64,000 bases of DNA from Owenweeksia sp. TMED14 (GCA_949529985.1 CATIRS010000048.1:90972-154971); one strand, 5' to 3'. Positions 47,310 to 57,641 are shown, numbered from the stretch's first letter. Notes: generated by a model not told the origin, from the letters alone. Program-made: numbers and translations.

Positions 47310-48398
47310 ATGTCTGAAACAATTTTTAAAGCTCCAAGATTTGCCCCGAGAAAAGGCCAGCCCTTTTATCAGGAACTAACTCAAAGAGTGAATGAGTATT
47401 TTCAAGTTGAAGGAATATCAAAAAAAGGCAATGCGCGTCTTTATATTAAAACTGCAATTTTAGTTGGTGGAATTATATCTACATACTTAGGTTTAGTACT
47501 TTATGCCCCTTCATTTTCTAATGCATGGATCCTCTGGCTTTTAATGGGGATTTTAATCAGTGGTATCGGTTTTAACACAATGCATGATGGTGCTCATGGT
47601 AGCTTTTCTAAACACAATTGGCTTAATGAAATGGCCGCACACACCGTTAATTTTTTGGGGGCAAGTGTATTGATGTGGAAGACTAAACACAATACTATTC
47701 ATCATACATTCACTAACATTGAGGGTGTTGACGACGATATCGAAGCCGGATCGCTATTGCGTATGGCTCCAGGGCAAAAAAAGCTATGGATTCACAAGTT
47801 TCAACATGTTTACTTCAGTGCGCTTTACGCCTTGTTATATATGTACTGGATTATATTCACAGACTATAAAAAGTACTTCACAAAAAAAGTCGGACAGGTT
47901 CCTCTAAAACCTTTAACACGATTTCAACATATTTCTTTCTGGGCCTGGAAGGCTTTGCATTTGGGTCTTTTTGTAGGTCTACCTATGTACAATCTTGGCT
48001 TTTTCCCTTGGTTAGCTGGCTTTGTTCTAATGTCAGCAATAGCAGGATTTGTTCTTTCAATAGTATTTCAACTGGCACATGTTGTGGATAAAACTGATTT
48101 TATCGCCCCAAGTCAAAATGAGCCTATTGAAACCGAAGACGAGTGGGCGGTTCATCAATTGAAAACAACAGCAAATTTTGCCATGAGTAACAAATTTTTA
48201 ACGTGGTTTTTAGGGGGGTTAAATTACCAGGTTGAACATCATTTATTTCCACGCATTTCTCATGTTCATTATCCAAGCATATCAAAAATTGTAAAAGAAA
48301 CTTGTGAGGAATTTAATATAACTTATCATGAGTTTAAGACCTTTTCAAGTGCTCTTCGCTCTCATGTTAGTCATTTAAAACAAATGGGCATTGCTTAG
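47310..48398 (+). CDS. Membrane fatty acid desaturase, front-end type
   Basis: A 362-residue di-iron desaturase introducing a double bond into acyl chains in the inner membrane. The three His boxes are HDGAHG, HNTIHHTF and QVEHHLFP; a Gln as the first residue of the last box is typical of front-end (delta-5/delta-6-like) enzymes. There is no fused cytochrome b5 domain. Four or so hydrophobic segments (about 50-90, 185-205, 225-260) agree with the family topology. It stands alone, divergent from the PLP enzyme gene with 164 bp between. Likely contributes to membrane fluidity or polyunsaturated lipids. Confidence 0.88.
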   Translation: MSETIFKAPRFAPRKGQPFYQELTQRVNEYFQVEGISKKGNARLYIKTAILVGGIISTYLGLVLYAPSFSNAWILWLLMGILISGIGFNTMHDGAHGSFSKHNWLNEMAAHTVNFLGASVLMWKTKHNTIHHTFTNIEGVDDDIEAGSLLRMAPGQKKLWIHKFQHVYFSALYALLYMYWIIFTDYKKYFTKKVGQVPLKPLTRFQHISFWAWKALHLGLFVGLPMYNLGFFPWLAGFVLMSAIAGFVLSIVFQLAHVVDKTDFIAPSQNEPIETEDEWAVHQLKTTANFAMSNKFLTWFLGGLNYQVEHHLFPRISHVHYPSISKIVKETCEEFNITYHEFKTFSSALRSHVSHLKQMGIA

Positions 48399-48419
48399 AC
48401 CTAGAATGATTATTTTTTT

Positions 48420-48851
48420 CTAGTTTGATATGTGAAGACTGATTCCATCATATCCTACTTTATAGGGGTATAGGCCCCACGACGATATGCCGTCTAGGGC
48501 CTGGCCGTCATGGAGTAAAAACTCTTGGTCATCGCAAGCACATTGTCCGTACAAATTATCTTTTATGACTAATGTTCCGCAACTTTCTTGAGTATGATTA
48601 GGGCAGCATAAGTCATAGACACCAAAGTCATTCGCATCTCCAAAATTTGTTCGTCGATAAATTGCGATGCCTTTGTAACCCCATTCCGGTATAAAAATAG
48701 AGCCTCCAACAAATTGTAAATCGTATGCACTTGGGGTGTTAAGGTACAAGGTTTCATTTACTTGAGTGATTGGGACAGGGTGTATATTGCCACTCCAATT
48801 GCAAGAAAAAACAACAACAAATATTCCTAGTAAAGACAATAATTTTCGCAT
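48420..48851 (-). CDS. Rieske-like lipoprotein with incomplete cluster motif
   Basis: The ATG at 48851 starts a lipoprotein signal ending at Cys17 (VVVFSC); an upstream ATG (48875) adds eight residues. The 143-residue protein ends with a Rieske-fold pattern: VYDLCCPNHTQES (Cys82, Cys83, His86), then YGQCACDDQEFLLHDGQ (Cys104, Cys106) and LYPYKV. A canonical Rieske centre needs CxH and CxxH; here the second His is missing. It may be a degenerate or differently liganded Rieske-like domain, of a kind often annotated hypothetical in Bacteroidota. It converges with the desaturase and diverges from the large receptor. Confidence 0.6.
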   Translation of the reverse strand: MRKLLSLLGIFVVVFSCNWSGNIHPVPITQVNETLYLNTPSAYDLQFVGGSIFIPEWGYKGIAIYRRTNFGDANDFGVYDLCCPNHTQESCGTLVIKDNLYGQCACDDQEFLLHDGQALDGISSWGLYPYKVGYDGISLHISN

Positions 48852-48948
48852 ATTTACAAACCTAATGATAACCAAACGCTAAATGATAGTAATTATTGGT
48901 TATTTTCGTGACTGAATTTCACCTAATCCATAACTAAACGCTCAACAT

Positions 48949-51900
48949 ATGCAAATTCGATTTGGAGCTTTTTTAATAGCCATGGCGTTTGTTTTATCTG
49001 CATTGGCCCAATCACGACCTGGATCTTTAAGAGGTATAGTAAAAGATAAAAAGTCTGGTGACGAACAATACCAGGCAATAATTAAGGTTCTTTCTGGGGG
49101 ATATGAAATTGCAAAAGGACTTACAGATTTTGATGGACGATACAATATAAACCCAATTACCCCAGGTGCATACACTGTTTCTTGTGAAGCATTTGGATAC
49201 AATAAAATGACTTTCAAGGGTGTGGAAATTGTTGGTGGACGACCAATCGTAATTGATTTCACCATGGAATCTTCTGATGTTGTTCTTGGTGAAATTGATG
49301 TTGTTGCTAACTATGAAGCGCCCCTTATTGAAAAGGGTAAAACGTCTTTCACGATGGGAGCTGCAGCGATAAGGAACCTCGCATCTAGGGGAGTAAGTGG
49401 GGTTCTATCTCTTACTTCAGGCGTTGTTCAAGATGAAAGCTCTGGTGCAAGTTATTTTAGAGGTGGCCGAAGCGACGCAAACGTTGTTTTCATCGACGGA
49501 GTTAAAGTTCGAGGGGATATCAATCTGCCAAGAGAGGCAATAGCTCAAACAGAAGTAATAACTGGTGGAGTTCCAGCGAATTATGGTGATGTAACCGGTG
49601 GGGTTATTTCAACGACAACTCGTGGACCATCCCCTAGGTTTTTTGGAACGACAGAATACGTGACATCGTCACTCTTTGATCCTTACAATTACAATCTTGG
49701 TGGACTTACGATTGGTGGACCTCTTTTATTTAACAAAGAAAAGAACGCGCCATTAGTGGGTTATCTTCTTTCGGCTGAATTTCAGCACAATGGAGATAGT
49801 CGCCCTTATTCAGTTCCAATTTTAAAAATCAGGGATGATAAGCTCGCAGATTTAGAAGCCAACCCACTTGTTCCAACCGCTGCAGGCTTGGGTACTATAC
49901 GTGCCGCTGAATTATTGACTCGTAAAGATTTTGATACGATAAATAGCCGCTTGAACGTTGCTCGAAATAGTATCCGTGCAACAGGGAATATAAATATTAA
50001 AACAAGTAAACGAACGAATTTGGTTATTGGAGGAAGATTCAATCAAGGCCGCGGTCGAAACGGAAGTTTTTCGAATTCTTTAATGAACTCACAAAACAAT
50101 TCTACTTATAATAGTCGTGATTTCTCAACATATGCTCGTTTTACTCAGCAATTTGGTGGTGTAGGTGATGATGCTGAGTCGTTAATAAAGAATGCATTTT
50201 ACACTATTCAAGCTGACTACACTCGGAATCTGGATCGGACATGGGATGATCGTCATCGTGATAACATATTTCAATATGGTCATGTTGGGAAATTTGAAAC
50301 CCAGCGAACCTCTTTATATGGTTATGGGTCAGATGAAAAAACAGGAGTACTAGGGTTTAGAAAATTATTAGATTTAGATACTGCAGTAGCTTTTACACCG
50401 AGCATACACAATCCTATTTTAGCGAATTATACCTCGACATATTATGATATGGTGGCTAATGGTCAGATTTCAAATGACATTAGGAATTTAACGAATATTC
50501 AGCAGGGAGGTGCTCTTCTGAACGGCCAAGCGCCCTACAGTGTTTATAGTCTTTTTGGCAATGTTGGTGCTGTTCAAGCAAATTATGGATATAGTCAAGC
50601 TGAACAATTCCGAATTACTGCATCTACAAACTTTGATATAGGATCACATTCTTTGATTGCTGGTTTAGAGTATGAGCAAAGATTCGATAGAAGTTTCGGT
50701 GTTTCAGGAACCAGTCTGTGGACTTTAATGCGAAATCTCCAGAATGATCATATGAGAGAGTTGGACACAGATAATCCACTTTTTGTTTACCGTGATGGTG
50801 TTTTTCAGGACACCATCAATTATAATCGCGCACTTGATTTAAATAAACCAAGAACATTTGATCGCAATATGCGAATTGCTCTTGGTTTAGATCCAAATGG
50901 TGCGGATCAAGTTTTACTAGATGTCGATAAATATTCGCCAGATGATTTGTTAAATTATGGTGGTTTAGACCTTTTTTCGGCTCAAGAATTACTAAATTTT
51001 GGTGGATCTGCTTATGTAGGATATTATGGTTATGATTATACTGGCGACTTATTAAAATCTAATCCGTCTATAGAGCAGTTCTTTACTGCTGAAGATAAAC
51101 AAGGCAATAGAACTTATCCTGTCGCTGCTTTTCAGCCAATTTATATGGCAGGTTATATTCAAGATCAGTTTACTTTTGATGATCTGTATTTCAACGTTGG
51201 TATTCGGGTTGATCGTTTTGATGCTAATCAATCTGTTTTAGATGATCCTTTCTCTCTATATTCTTCGAATACTGTAAGGGATGTTAATACTTTGGGAGGT
51301 ATTGGAAGCTCTTTAATTCCCGAATCTATGGGAGATGATTACGTTGTCTATGTTGATGATATAAGGAATCCCAGTAAAATAGTTGGTTACCGCAGTGGAT
51401 TTGATTGGTTTAATGCTGACGGCAGCCCTCAATCTAACCCCACAGAAATAGCTAATCTCTCTGGTGGACAAGCGAAACCTTGGATTAAGGATTACCACTT
51501 CACTGACCCGAGTAATCCTGATCAACCAGTTTTAAATAAAGAGAGTTTTAAAGATTATACACCTCAAGTAACAGTCTCGCCAAGAATATCTTTTCAGTTT
51601 CCAATTTCAGACGAGGCTGAATTCTTTGCTCATTATGACCTACTTGTTCAAAGACCCAGCGCTTCTTGGTCTCGATTCAATCCTGTGAATTATGTTAATC
51701 TACAATATGGAACATCTACTTTACCAAATCCAGAGCTTGAGCCTCAAAAGCTTACCGAATATGAAATTGGATTCCGCCAAATGTTAGGTGAGAGAAGTGC
51801 ATTGAAAATTAATGCTTTTTATCGTGAATACCGCGATCTAATCCAAACAGTATCAGTTACTGAGGCTTATCCGACTACATATGTTATGTATGGAAATAGA

Positions 51901-52602
51901 GACTTTACGACGGCAAAAGGGTTCAGCTTTCAGTATGATTTAAGAAGGACAGGTAATGTTATGGTAAATGCTCAATATACCTTGTCGTTTGCAGACGGTA
52001 CAGGATCTGGTGCTGAGTCGGGACTTTCTTTGGCTCGATCAGGACAGCCTAATCTCAGGTATATTCAACCTTTGGATTATGACCAACGGCATAGTTTATC
52101 GGGTAACTTAGATTATCGATACGGGAAAGGAACAAATTACAATGGTCCTGTGATCAATAATGTTCGCGTTTTAGAAAACACAGGGGTTAACCTTTTAGTA
52201 AGTACTAGTTCAGGGTTTCCATATTCTAGACGTGTAAGAGCATTTGGATTAACCGAGGCTGCATCTCCAATTGTCGGTATTTTAAATGGATCAAGAAAGC
52301 CTTGGCAATTTAAAATGGATATGACCGCAAATAAAGTTTGGTATTATAATAAGGGAAAGAATAATGTCGAATTGTATGTTCAAATTTTGAATGTTCTAAA
52401 TACATTAAACGTCCTTAATATTTATCCATATACAGGATCGCCTGATGATGACGGTTACTTGGCTTCGGCAAGAGGTCAGCAAGCTATACTGTTCACAACG
52501 AATGCGCAATCATTCACAGATCTTTATAATGTCTACATGTTAAATCCATTTAACTATTCTATTCCACGCCAAATTCGTCTGGGTGTTCGCCTTGGCTTGT
52601 AA
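48949..52602 (+). CDS. Very large TonB-dependent receptor with regulatory-like domain
   Basis: A 1217-residue outer-membrane receptor. Signal peptide (ending SALAQ), then one carboxypeptidase-regulatory-like domain (about 25-105, SLRGIVKDKKSGDEQYQ), a plug (LSLTSGVVQDESSGASYFRGG, VVFIDGVKVRGDI, GGVPANYGDVTGG) and a long barrel with unusually large extracellular loops (for example the Asp/Asn/Tyr-rich stretches around 580-720). C-terminus RQIRLGVRLGL. It is larger than most receptors in this window (655-844). Directly followed (21 bp) by the giant secreted protein and the PorV-like gene on the same strand, suggesting one operon. Confidence 0.88.
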   Translation: MQIRFGAFLIAMAFVLSALAQSRPGSLRGIVKDKKSGDEQYQAIIKVLSGGYEIAKGLTDFDGRYNINPITPGAYTVSCEAFGYNKMTFKGVEIVGGRPIVIDFTMESSDVVLGEIDVVANYEAPLIEKGKTSFTMGAAAIRNLASRGVSGVLSLTSGVVQDESSGASYFRGGRSDANVVFIDGVKVRGDINLPREAIAQTEVITGGVPANYGDVTGGVISTTTRGPSPRFFGTTEYVTSSLFDPYNYNLGGLTIGGPLLFNKEKNAPLVGYLLSAEFQHNGDSRPYSVPILKIRDDKLADLEANPLVPTAAGLGTIRAAELLTRKDFDTINSRLNVARNSIRATGNINIKTSKRTNLVIGGRFNQGRGRNGSFSNSLMNSQNNSTYNSRDFSTYARFTQQFGGVGDDAESLIKNAFYTIQADYTRNLDRTWDDRHRDNIFQYGHVGKFETQRTSLYGYGSDEKTGVLGFRKLLDLDTAVAFTPSIHNPILANYTSTYYDMVANGQISNDIRNLTNIQQGGALLNGQAPYSVYSLFGNVGAVQANYGYSQAEQFRITASTNFDIGSHSLIAGLEYEQRFDRSFGVSGTSLWTLMRNLQNDHMRELDTDNPLFVYRDGVFQDTINYNRALDLNKPRTFDRNMRIALGLDPNGADQVLLDVDKYSPDDLLNYGGLDLFSAQELLNFGGSAYVGYYGYDYTGDLLKSNPSIEQFFTAEDKQGNRTYPVAAFQPIYMAGYIQDQFTFDDLYFNVGIRVDRFDANQSVLDDPFSLYSSNTVRDVNTLGGIGSSLIPESMGDDYVVYVDDIRNPSKIVGYRSGFDWFNADGSPQSNPTEIANLSGGQAKPWIKDYHFTDPSNPDQPVLNKESFKDYTPQVTVSPRISFQFPISDEAEFFAHYDLLVQRPSASWSRFNPVNYVNLQYGTSTLPNPELEPQKLTEYEIGFRQMLGERSALKINAFYREYRDLIQTVSVTEAYPTTYVMYGNRDFTTAKGFSFQYDLRRTGNVMVNAQYTLSFADGTGSGAESGLSLARSGQPNLRYIQPLDYDQRHSLSGNLDYRYGKGTNYNGPVINNVRVLENTGVNLLVSTSSGFPYSRRVRAFGLTEAASPIVGILNGSRKPWQFKMDMTANKVWYYNKGKNNVELYVQILNVLNTLNVLNIYPYTGSPDDDGYLASARGQQAILFTTNAQSFTDLYNVYMLNPFNYSIPRQIRLGVRLGL

Positions 52603-52623
52603 ATCATATTATCCCAATATCAA

Positions 52624-55600
52624 ATGAAGAAATTAATACTTTGTTTCGCGTTTTTATGCAGTTCCGTTGCTGCCATTGCAAAGCCAGATATAAATGTGTC
52701 TGCAAGCTCTAATGGTCGGTCTAATAAGACAGTAGAAGAACTTTGTCAGCCAGCAAAAGCTCAGTCTGATTTAAATATTAATAATGTCCGTGCTACTATC
52801 CTCGGTGGTGGCGATATGTGGTGGGACCTGAATACTGCACGTTATGAAGTTCCAAAGGGCGGTGGAAAGCACTCAATGTTTGCAGGGGCTCTATGGCTTG
52901 GTGGTCTTGACGAGGGAAATCAGTTGAAGCTGGCAGCGATGACTTATCGTTCTTCAGGTAGTGATTATTGGCCTGGCCCGCTATCTACAGACGGACTTGC
53001 GTCAGTGGACAAATCGATTTGCGATAAATACGATCGTCATTGGATAATTACCCGGGAAGAAGTTGAAACGCATCGTTCGTGGTTATTATGCAAGAATGAC
53101 CCTGACTGTGATGCTGGCGAGAAATTTCCTGGATATGAGGGAAATATCCCAGATATTATTCTTGAATGGCCTGCGCATGGCGCTGAAGGAGAGCTGCCTT
53201 ACACCCTAGCTCCGTTTATTGATCTAGATGGGGACCAATTCTATGATCCATTGGAAGACTATCCTGCCTACGATCTAGATAGAGCTTTTGATTGTCGTCG
53301 AAAAGAGACGGATGTCCTTTATGGTGATCAGACTATTTGGTGGGTATTCAATGATCGTGGTAACGTTCATACTGAAACTAATGCTGGAGCACTTGGTTTT
53401 GAAATCAGAGCTCAGGCATTTGCCTTTTCCACAAATGACGAAATCAATAATATGACTTTTAATAATTATCGTATTATTAATAAGTCTACTTTCCGCTTAA
53501 CAAATACATTTTTTTCAACTTGGTTTGATCCAGATTTAGGGAATTATTTAGATGATATCATTGGCTGTGATATTCCAAGGGGACTTGGTTACTGTTATAA
53601 TGCTGACTTAAATGACGAAGGGCCATTGGGATATGGATTAAATCCGCCAGCTGTTGGATTTGATTTTTTCCAAGGTCCTTTTGCTGACTATTTCGATGGA
53701 TTAGATAATGATCGCGACGGGTGCGTTGATGGAGTAAGAGATGATAACGGTAATTGTGTTGATGAGAATCCTGTTACTGGCGTGAACGAGAGAATTGTAA
53801 TGTCTGGATTCATGTATTATAATAACACAGGATCTGCATTTTCTGGTAATCCCAATACTTCTGCGGAGTTCTATAATTTTATGCAATCACGATGGAAGAA
53901 TGGTAATCCTTTGGTTGTTGAAACTCCGAGCGGTCCAGGAAACCCAGCTAATGGAGATGGGTTCACACAAGACGGTTCCGGTTTAGCGACATTATTTGCC
54001 TACCCTGGTAGCACTTTTGACACGACAGGAAATAATGAACCAACTTCATCTCAAGACTGGTACGAATCACCAAACAATTCAGAAGATAAACGAGGGCTGC
54101 ACAATGCTGGACCATTTTCATTGGCTCCTGGCGCATTGAACTTCATTACAACAGGGGTTGTGTGGGAACGTGATTATAATAAATCTGATTTGTTTGCATC
54201 AGTTGAAAAAGTTCTTATTGCTGATGATAAAGCCCAAAGTTTATTTGATAATTGTTTTCAAATTTTGAATGGACCAGATGCTCCTGATTTAGAGGTACAA
54301 GAATTAGATCGTAAACTGGTATTGATGCTTGGCTATCGCGATGGGCAAAACAATGCGAACCTTGATTATGAAGAGATAGATCCTTTAATACCATTTTCAG
54401 ATAATACATATAAGTTTGAGGGATTCCAAGTTTTCCAATTGGTAACTGCAAATGCTTCTGTAGGGGATCGTTATGACCCTAGTCAGGCAAGGTTAATTGC
54501 TCAATGCGATATACAAAATGGAGTAGAGCGTTTAGTGAATTGGGAATTAGATCCGAGTTTGGAGCTATTAATGCCTCAGGATATGACTCTTGAAAATAAT
54601 AATGAGGGTATTAAAATGAGCTTTTTAGTAGGCGAGGATGCTTTCGCGACAGGAACTGATAAGAGACTAATTAATCACAAACCTTATCACTTTACAGTTG
54701 TAGCATATGCATATAACGAATATGAGCCCTTTGATCAAGTATTGCATCCAAGCGGTCAGCGAAAACCTTTCTTATCTGGACGAAATAATGTCAGGAAATA
54801 CGAAGGGATCCCACATATTGTTGCCAGTGAAGCATCAGGAACCATACAGAACTCTTCTTATGGCTTTAGTCCAATAATTACCCGTATTGAAGGTCTTGGT
54901 AACGGAGGGAATAGTCTAGAGCTAGACGCTTCTTCTGAGTCAATTATACTGGAGAAATTTAGATTAGATTTCCCTGTCTATAAAAGTGGATTAGGGCCTA
55001 TCAATGTTAAGGTTGTTGACCCATTGAATGTTCCTGCGGGGAATTATACACTTTTATTTGATGGAGTTGGGAATAATGCGATGTGGGAAATCCAGGATGT
55101 CGCAGGAAATGTAGTAGCTAACTCGATGACTTCAATATCATTTTTAAATGAGCAAATAATTCCAGAACTGGGACTATCAGTAGAAATTCGTGATCAGGTT
55201 AATCCTGGGAATGACCCGGACAATGAACGGAATGCTGGTATTATTGAATCAGATATAACTTATGATGATCCAACACGAGCTTGGTTACAAGGGGTAAAGG
55301 ACGACGACAGTTATTCTCCTCGGAACTGGCTTTTGGCAGGACAGAATGATGTGACTACGAAGCCTGGATCCTACTATTCTGACTATCCGGATGACCCCAA
55401 GTCTCTATTTAGTGGTTTGGTTAATGGAACATGGGGTCCCTTTAAATACGCGAGTTATATCGGTAGAGGATTTGATGAAGGGAATAGTATTTATGGTATG
55501 GGTCCAGCAGACTCAGCGATGTCTGCATTTTCTTCGAGAATGGCAACTGGAGGGTTACATTCTGTAGATATCGTTTATACATCTGATCATACAAAATGGA

Positions 55601-56592
55601 CACGTGTCCCAGTAATAGAATTAGGTGAAAATCAAGCTTTGACCGCGGGGGCAACTCGTAAATGGCGTTTGCGATCTGGAGCAAGCTTAGATCTTGTCGA
55701 TGGCAAGCTGGTCGCAAGTACTACAGGCACAGGGTGGTCATGGTTCCCTGGTTATGCAATTGATTTAGAAACTGGAACGCGTTTAAACATGGCATTTGGA
55801 GAAAATTCTTGGATGGTAGGGGATAACGGCAATGATATGAAGTGGAATCCAACGAGTACAATACAAGTATTTCCTAGGGATCCTGTCACAGGCGGATATA
55901 AGTTTGGAGGGCAACATTATCTATATGTATTTGCTCCTTATTTTCAGCAGGGACTATCTAAAATACCATTGGATTATGCTGGACCAGATGAAACTGCAAG
56001 TCCATTATTTACCGAGATAACCAGTATGAATCAAATATTAAACCGAAACAAGGTTACAAAAAGCTTAATGTGGGTTAATATCCCAACAATTGATTCAAGG
56101 TTTGATGGATTAGACCCATATACCGATATGCCAAGCGATGCACGCGTTCGAATAAGAATGGTTCAACCTTACGCGAAGTATGAAACAGACGGCAGTAACA
56201 ACTCTTTTCCAAAGTATTTATTTAACACAAATAATGTAGCTACAAAAAAGGATCAAGATTCTGTTGCTCAGTCTGCTTTAGATATTATTCGTGTAGTCCC
56301 GAATCCTTATTTTAGTATGTCAGCCTACGAAGGCTCCCAGATTGACAATATTGTTAAGCTAACCAATTTACCAGAAAATTGTACTATTAATATTTATACT
56401 GTTGAAGGTTCATTAGTTAAGACACTGAAAAAAGACAATACATCTACATGGTTGGAGTGGAAATTAACTAATAATTATGGAGTCCCAATTGCAAGTGGAG
56501 TTTATATAATACATATCAATGCTCCTGGAATTGGCGAGAAGGTGATAAAATGGTTTGGAACACTCCGTCCTTTTGACCCTACTGGATTCTAA
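52624..56592 (+). CDS. Giant secreted protein with C-terminal sorting-like module
   Basis: A 1322-residue protein with a signal peptide (ending AIAKP) and no membrane helix afterwards. It carries Asp-rich calcium-type loops: DLDGDQFYDPLEDY (about 203-216) and LDNDRDGCVDGVRDDNGNC (about 360-380). The last about 90 residues (RVVPNPYFSMSAYEGSQ, LPENCTINIYTVEGSLVKTL, GVPIASGVYIIHI) form a FlgD/T9SS-CTD-like Ig module, followed by an extra tail, GEKVIKWFGTLRPFDPTGF. The middle is unrecognised. With the PorV-like neighbour, export and surface attachment by the type IX system is a reasonable inference. Function unknown. Confidence 0.75.
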   Translation: MKKLILCFAFLCSSVAAIAKPDINVSASSNGRSNKTVEELCQPAKAQSDLNINNVRATILGGGDMWWDLNTARYEVPKGGGKHSMFAGALWLGGLDEGNQLKLAAMTYRSSGSDYWPGPLSTDGLASVDKSICDKYDRHWIITREEVETHRSWLLCKNDPDCDAGEKFPGYEGNIPDIILEWPAHGAEGELPYTLAPFIDLDGDQFYDPLEDYPAYDLDRAFDCRRKETDVLYGDQTIWWVFNDRGNVHTETNAGALGFEIRAQAFAFSTNDEINNMTFNNYRIINKSTFRLTNTFFSTWFDPDLGNYLDDIIGCDIPRGLGYCYNADLNDEGPLGYGLNPPAVGFDFFQGPFADYFDGLDNDRDGCVDGVRDDNGNCVDENPVTGVNERIVMSGFMYYNNTGSAFSGNPNTSAEFYNFMQSRWKNGNPLVVETPSGPGNPANGDGFTQDGSGLATLFAYPGSTFDTTGNNEPTSSQDWYESPNNSEDKRGLHNAGPFSLAPGALNFITTGVVWERDYNKSDLFASVEKVLIADDKAQSLFDNCFQILNGPDAPDLEVQELDRKLVLMLGYRDGQNNANLDYEEIDPLIPFSDNTYKFEGFQVFQLVTANASVGDRYDPSQARLIAQCDIQNGVERLVNWELDPSLELLMPQDMTLENNNEGIKMSFLVGEDAFATGTDKRLINHKPYHFTVVAYAYNEYEPFDQVLHPSGQRKPFLSGRNNVRKYEGIPHIVASEASGTIQNSSYGFSPIITRIEGLGNGGNSLELDASSESIILEKFRLDFPVYKSGLGPINVKVVDPLNVPAGNYTLLFDGVGNNAMWEIQDVAGNVVANSMTSISFLNEQIIPELGLSVEIRDQVNPGNDPDNERNAGIIESDITYDDPTRAWLQGVKDDDSYSPRNWLLAGQNDVTTKPGSYYSDYPDDPKSLFSGLVNGTWGPFKYASYIGRGFDEGNSIYGMGPADSAMSAFSSRMATGGLHSVDIVYTSDHTKWTRVPVIELGENQALTAGATRKWRLRSGASLDLVDGKLVASTTGTGWSWFPGYAIDLETGTRLNMAFGENSWMVGDNGNDMKWNPTSTIQVFPRDPVTGGYKFGGQHYLYVFAPYFQQGLSKIPLDYAGPDETASPLFTEITSMNQILNRNKVTKSLMWVNIPTIDSRFDGLDPYTDMPSDARVRIRMVQPYAKYETDGSNNSFPKYLFNTNNVATKKDQDSVAQSALDIIRVVPNPYFSMSAYEGSQIDNIVKLTNLPENCTINIYTVEGSLVKTLKKDNTSTWLEWKLTNNYGVPIASGVYIIHINAPGIGEKVIKWFGTLRPFDPTGF

Positions 56593-56603
56593 ATAATCAG
56601 AAA

Positions 56604-57641
56604 ATGACAATGAAAAATATTTATACAATCATAGCTTCTCTAGCATTAGTTTCAACTTCTTTTGCTGGAAACCCAGTAAGGTCTGGGTCTGCTGGAGCGT
56701 CAGAGCTTCTCATTAATCCTTGGGCACGAACGGCTTCCTGGGCTGAAGGCAATACGGCTAATGTAATGGGACTAGAGTCTCTTTACGGAAATATTGCTGG
56801 TCTTGCATTTACTAAAGGGCTTCAAGCAGGATTTGCTAATAGTCAATGGTTAGTTGGTTCTGGAATTAAAATGAATGCTGCAGCATTTGCTACTCCAACT
56901 GGAAATGATGGTGTTTTAGGTATTCATATCACTAGCATGAATTACGGAGATATCGATGTTACAACTACAGAACTCCCTGAGGGAGGGGCTGGGACATATC
57001 GGCCGACATCTTCTATTATTGGATTGGGATATGCAAAGAAGTTTACTCAGAGTATTTTTGGTGGCGTGAATATTAAGCTATATAGCTCTAGCATCTCAAA
57101 CCTTACTGCTACTGGAGTCTGTTTTGATGCAGGAGTTCAGTATGTTACAGGAAAAGATCGTGATTTCAAGTTTGGTATTACTTTGAGAAATATTGGCCCT
57201 TCTTTTGATTATGGTGGTGACGGCATGGCGATAGTTCTTCCTGTGCCCTCCGGATCTCACACTTCTACATTTGACAGTAGGTCTCAAAACTTTGAGTTAC
57301 CTACTCAGCTTGCCATTGGTGCTTCTAAACGCATCGATTTAAATAGTAAAAACCGTTTAAATATTGCAGGCAATTTTATATCAAATTCGTTTAAAAAAGA
57401 TCAACTAACAGGAGCCTTGGAATTTGATCATAATGATGTTTTTCAAGTAAGATTTGGTTATGCATTGTTCGATAATCGTTACGATGGTATGGCAACGGAA
57501 GCATTTAGTGGACCGGCGGCCGGGTTTTCAGTAAATTCTCCTACCGGCAATGGAGGTCAGTTGCAAATAAACTATTCTTATCGGCTAACGAATTCAGCAT
57601 TTGCTGGGGCTCACACACTTGGTGTAATTTTAATCTTGTAA
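56604..57641 (+). CDS. PorV/PorQ-like outer-membrane barrel protein
   Basis: A 345-residue protein with a signal peptide (best from the second ATG at 56610, ending STSFAG) and a FadL-like beta-barrel. The N-terminal part, GSAGASELLINPWARTASWAEGNTANVMGLESLYGNIAGLAFTKG, has the PorV family pattern of an N-terminal plug with a conserved Asn-Pro/Ala-Gly-Leu stretch. PorV shuttles type IX cargo to the attachment complex; this may be a dedicated paralogue for the giant protein upstream, which is inference. It is 11 bp after that gene. The barrel ends in the aromatic/aliphatic strand LGVILIL. Confidence 0.8.
   Translation: MTMKNIYTIIASLALVSTSFAGNPVRSGSAGASELLINPWARTASWAEGNTANVMGLESLYGNIAGLAFTKGLQAGFANSQWLVGSGIKMNAAAFATPTGNDGVLGIHITSMNYGDIDVTTTELPEGGAGTYRPTSSIIGLGYAKKFTQSIFGGVNIKLYSSSISNLTATGVCFDAGVQYVTGKDRDFKFGITLRNIGPSFDYGGDGMAIVLPVPSGSHTSTFDSRSQNFELPTQLAIGASKRIDLNSKNRLNIAGNFISNSFKKDQLTGALEFDHNDVFQVRFGYALFDNRYDGMATEAFSGPAAGFSVNSPTGNGGQLQINYSYRLTNSAFAGAHTLGVILIL

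Noticed and set aside
48942-49265. 107-codon minus-strand frame at the start of the large receptor.
   Set aside because: It lies antisense inside a clear signal peptide and regulatory-like domain; no protein family features.
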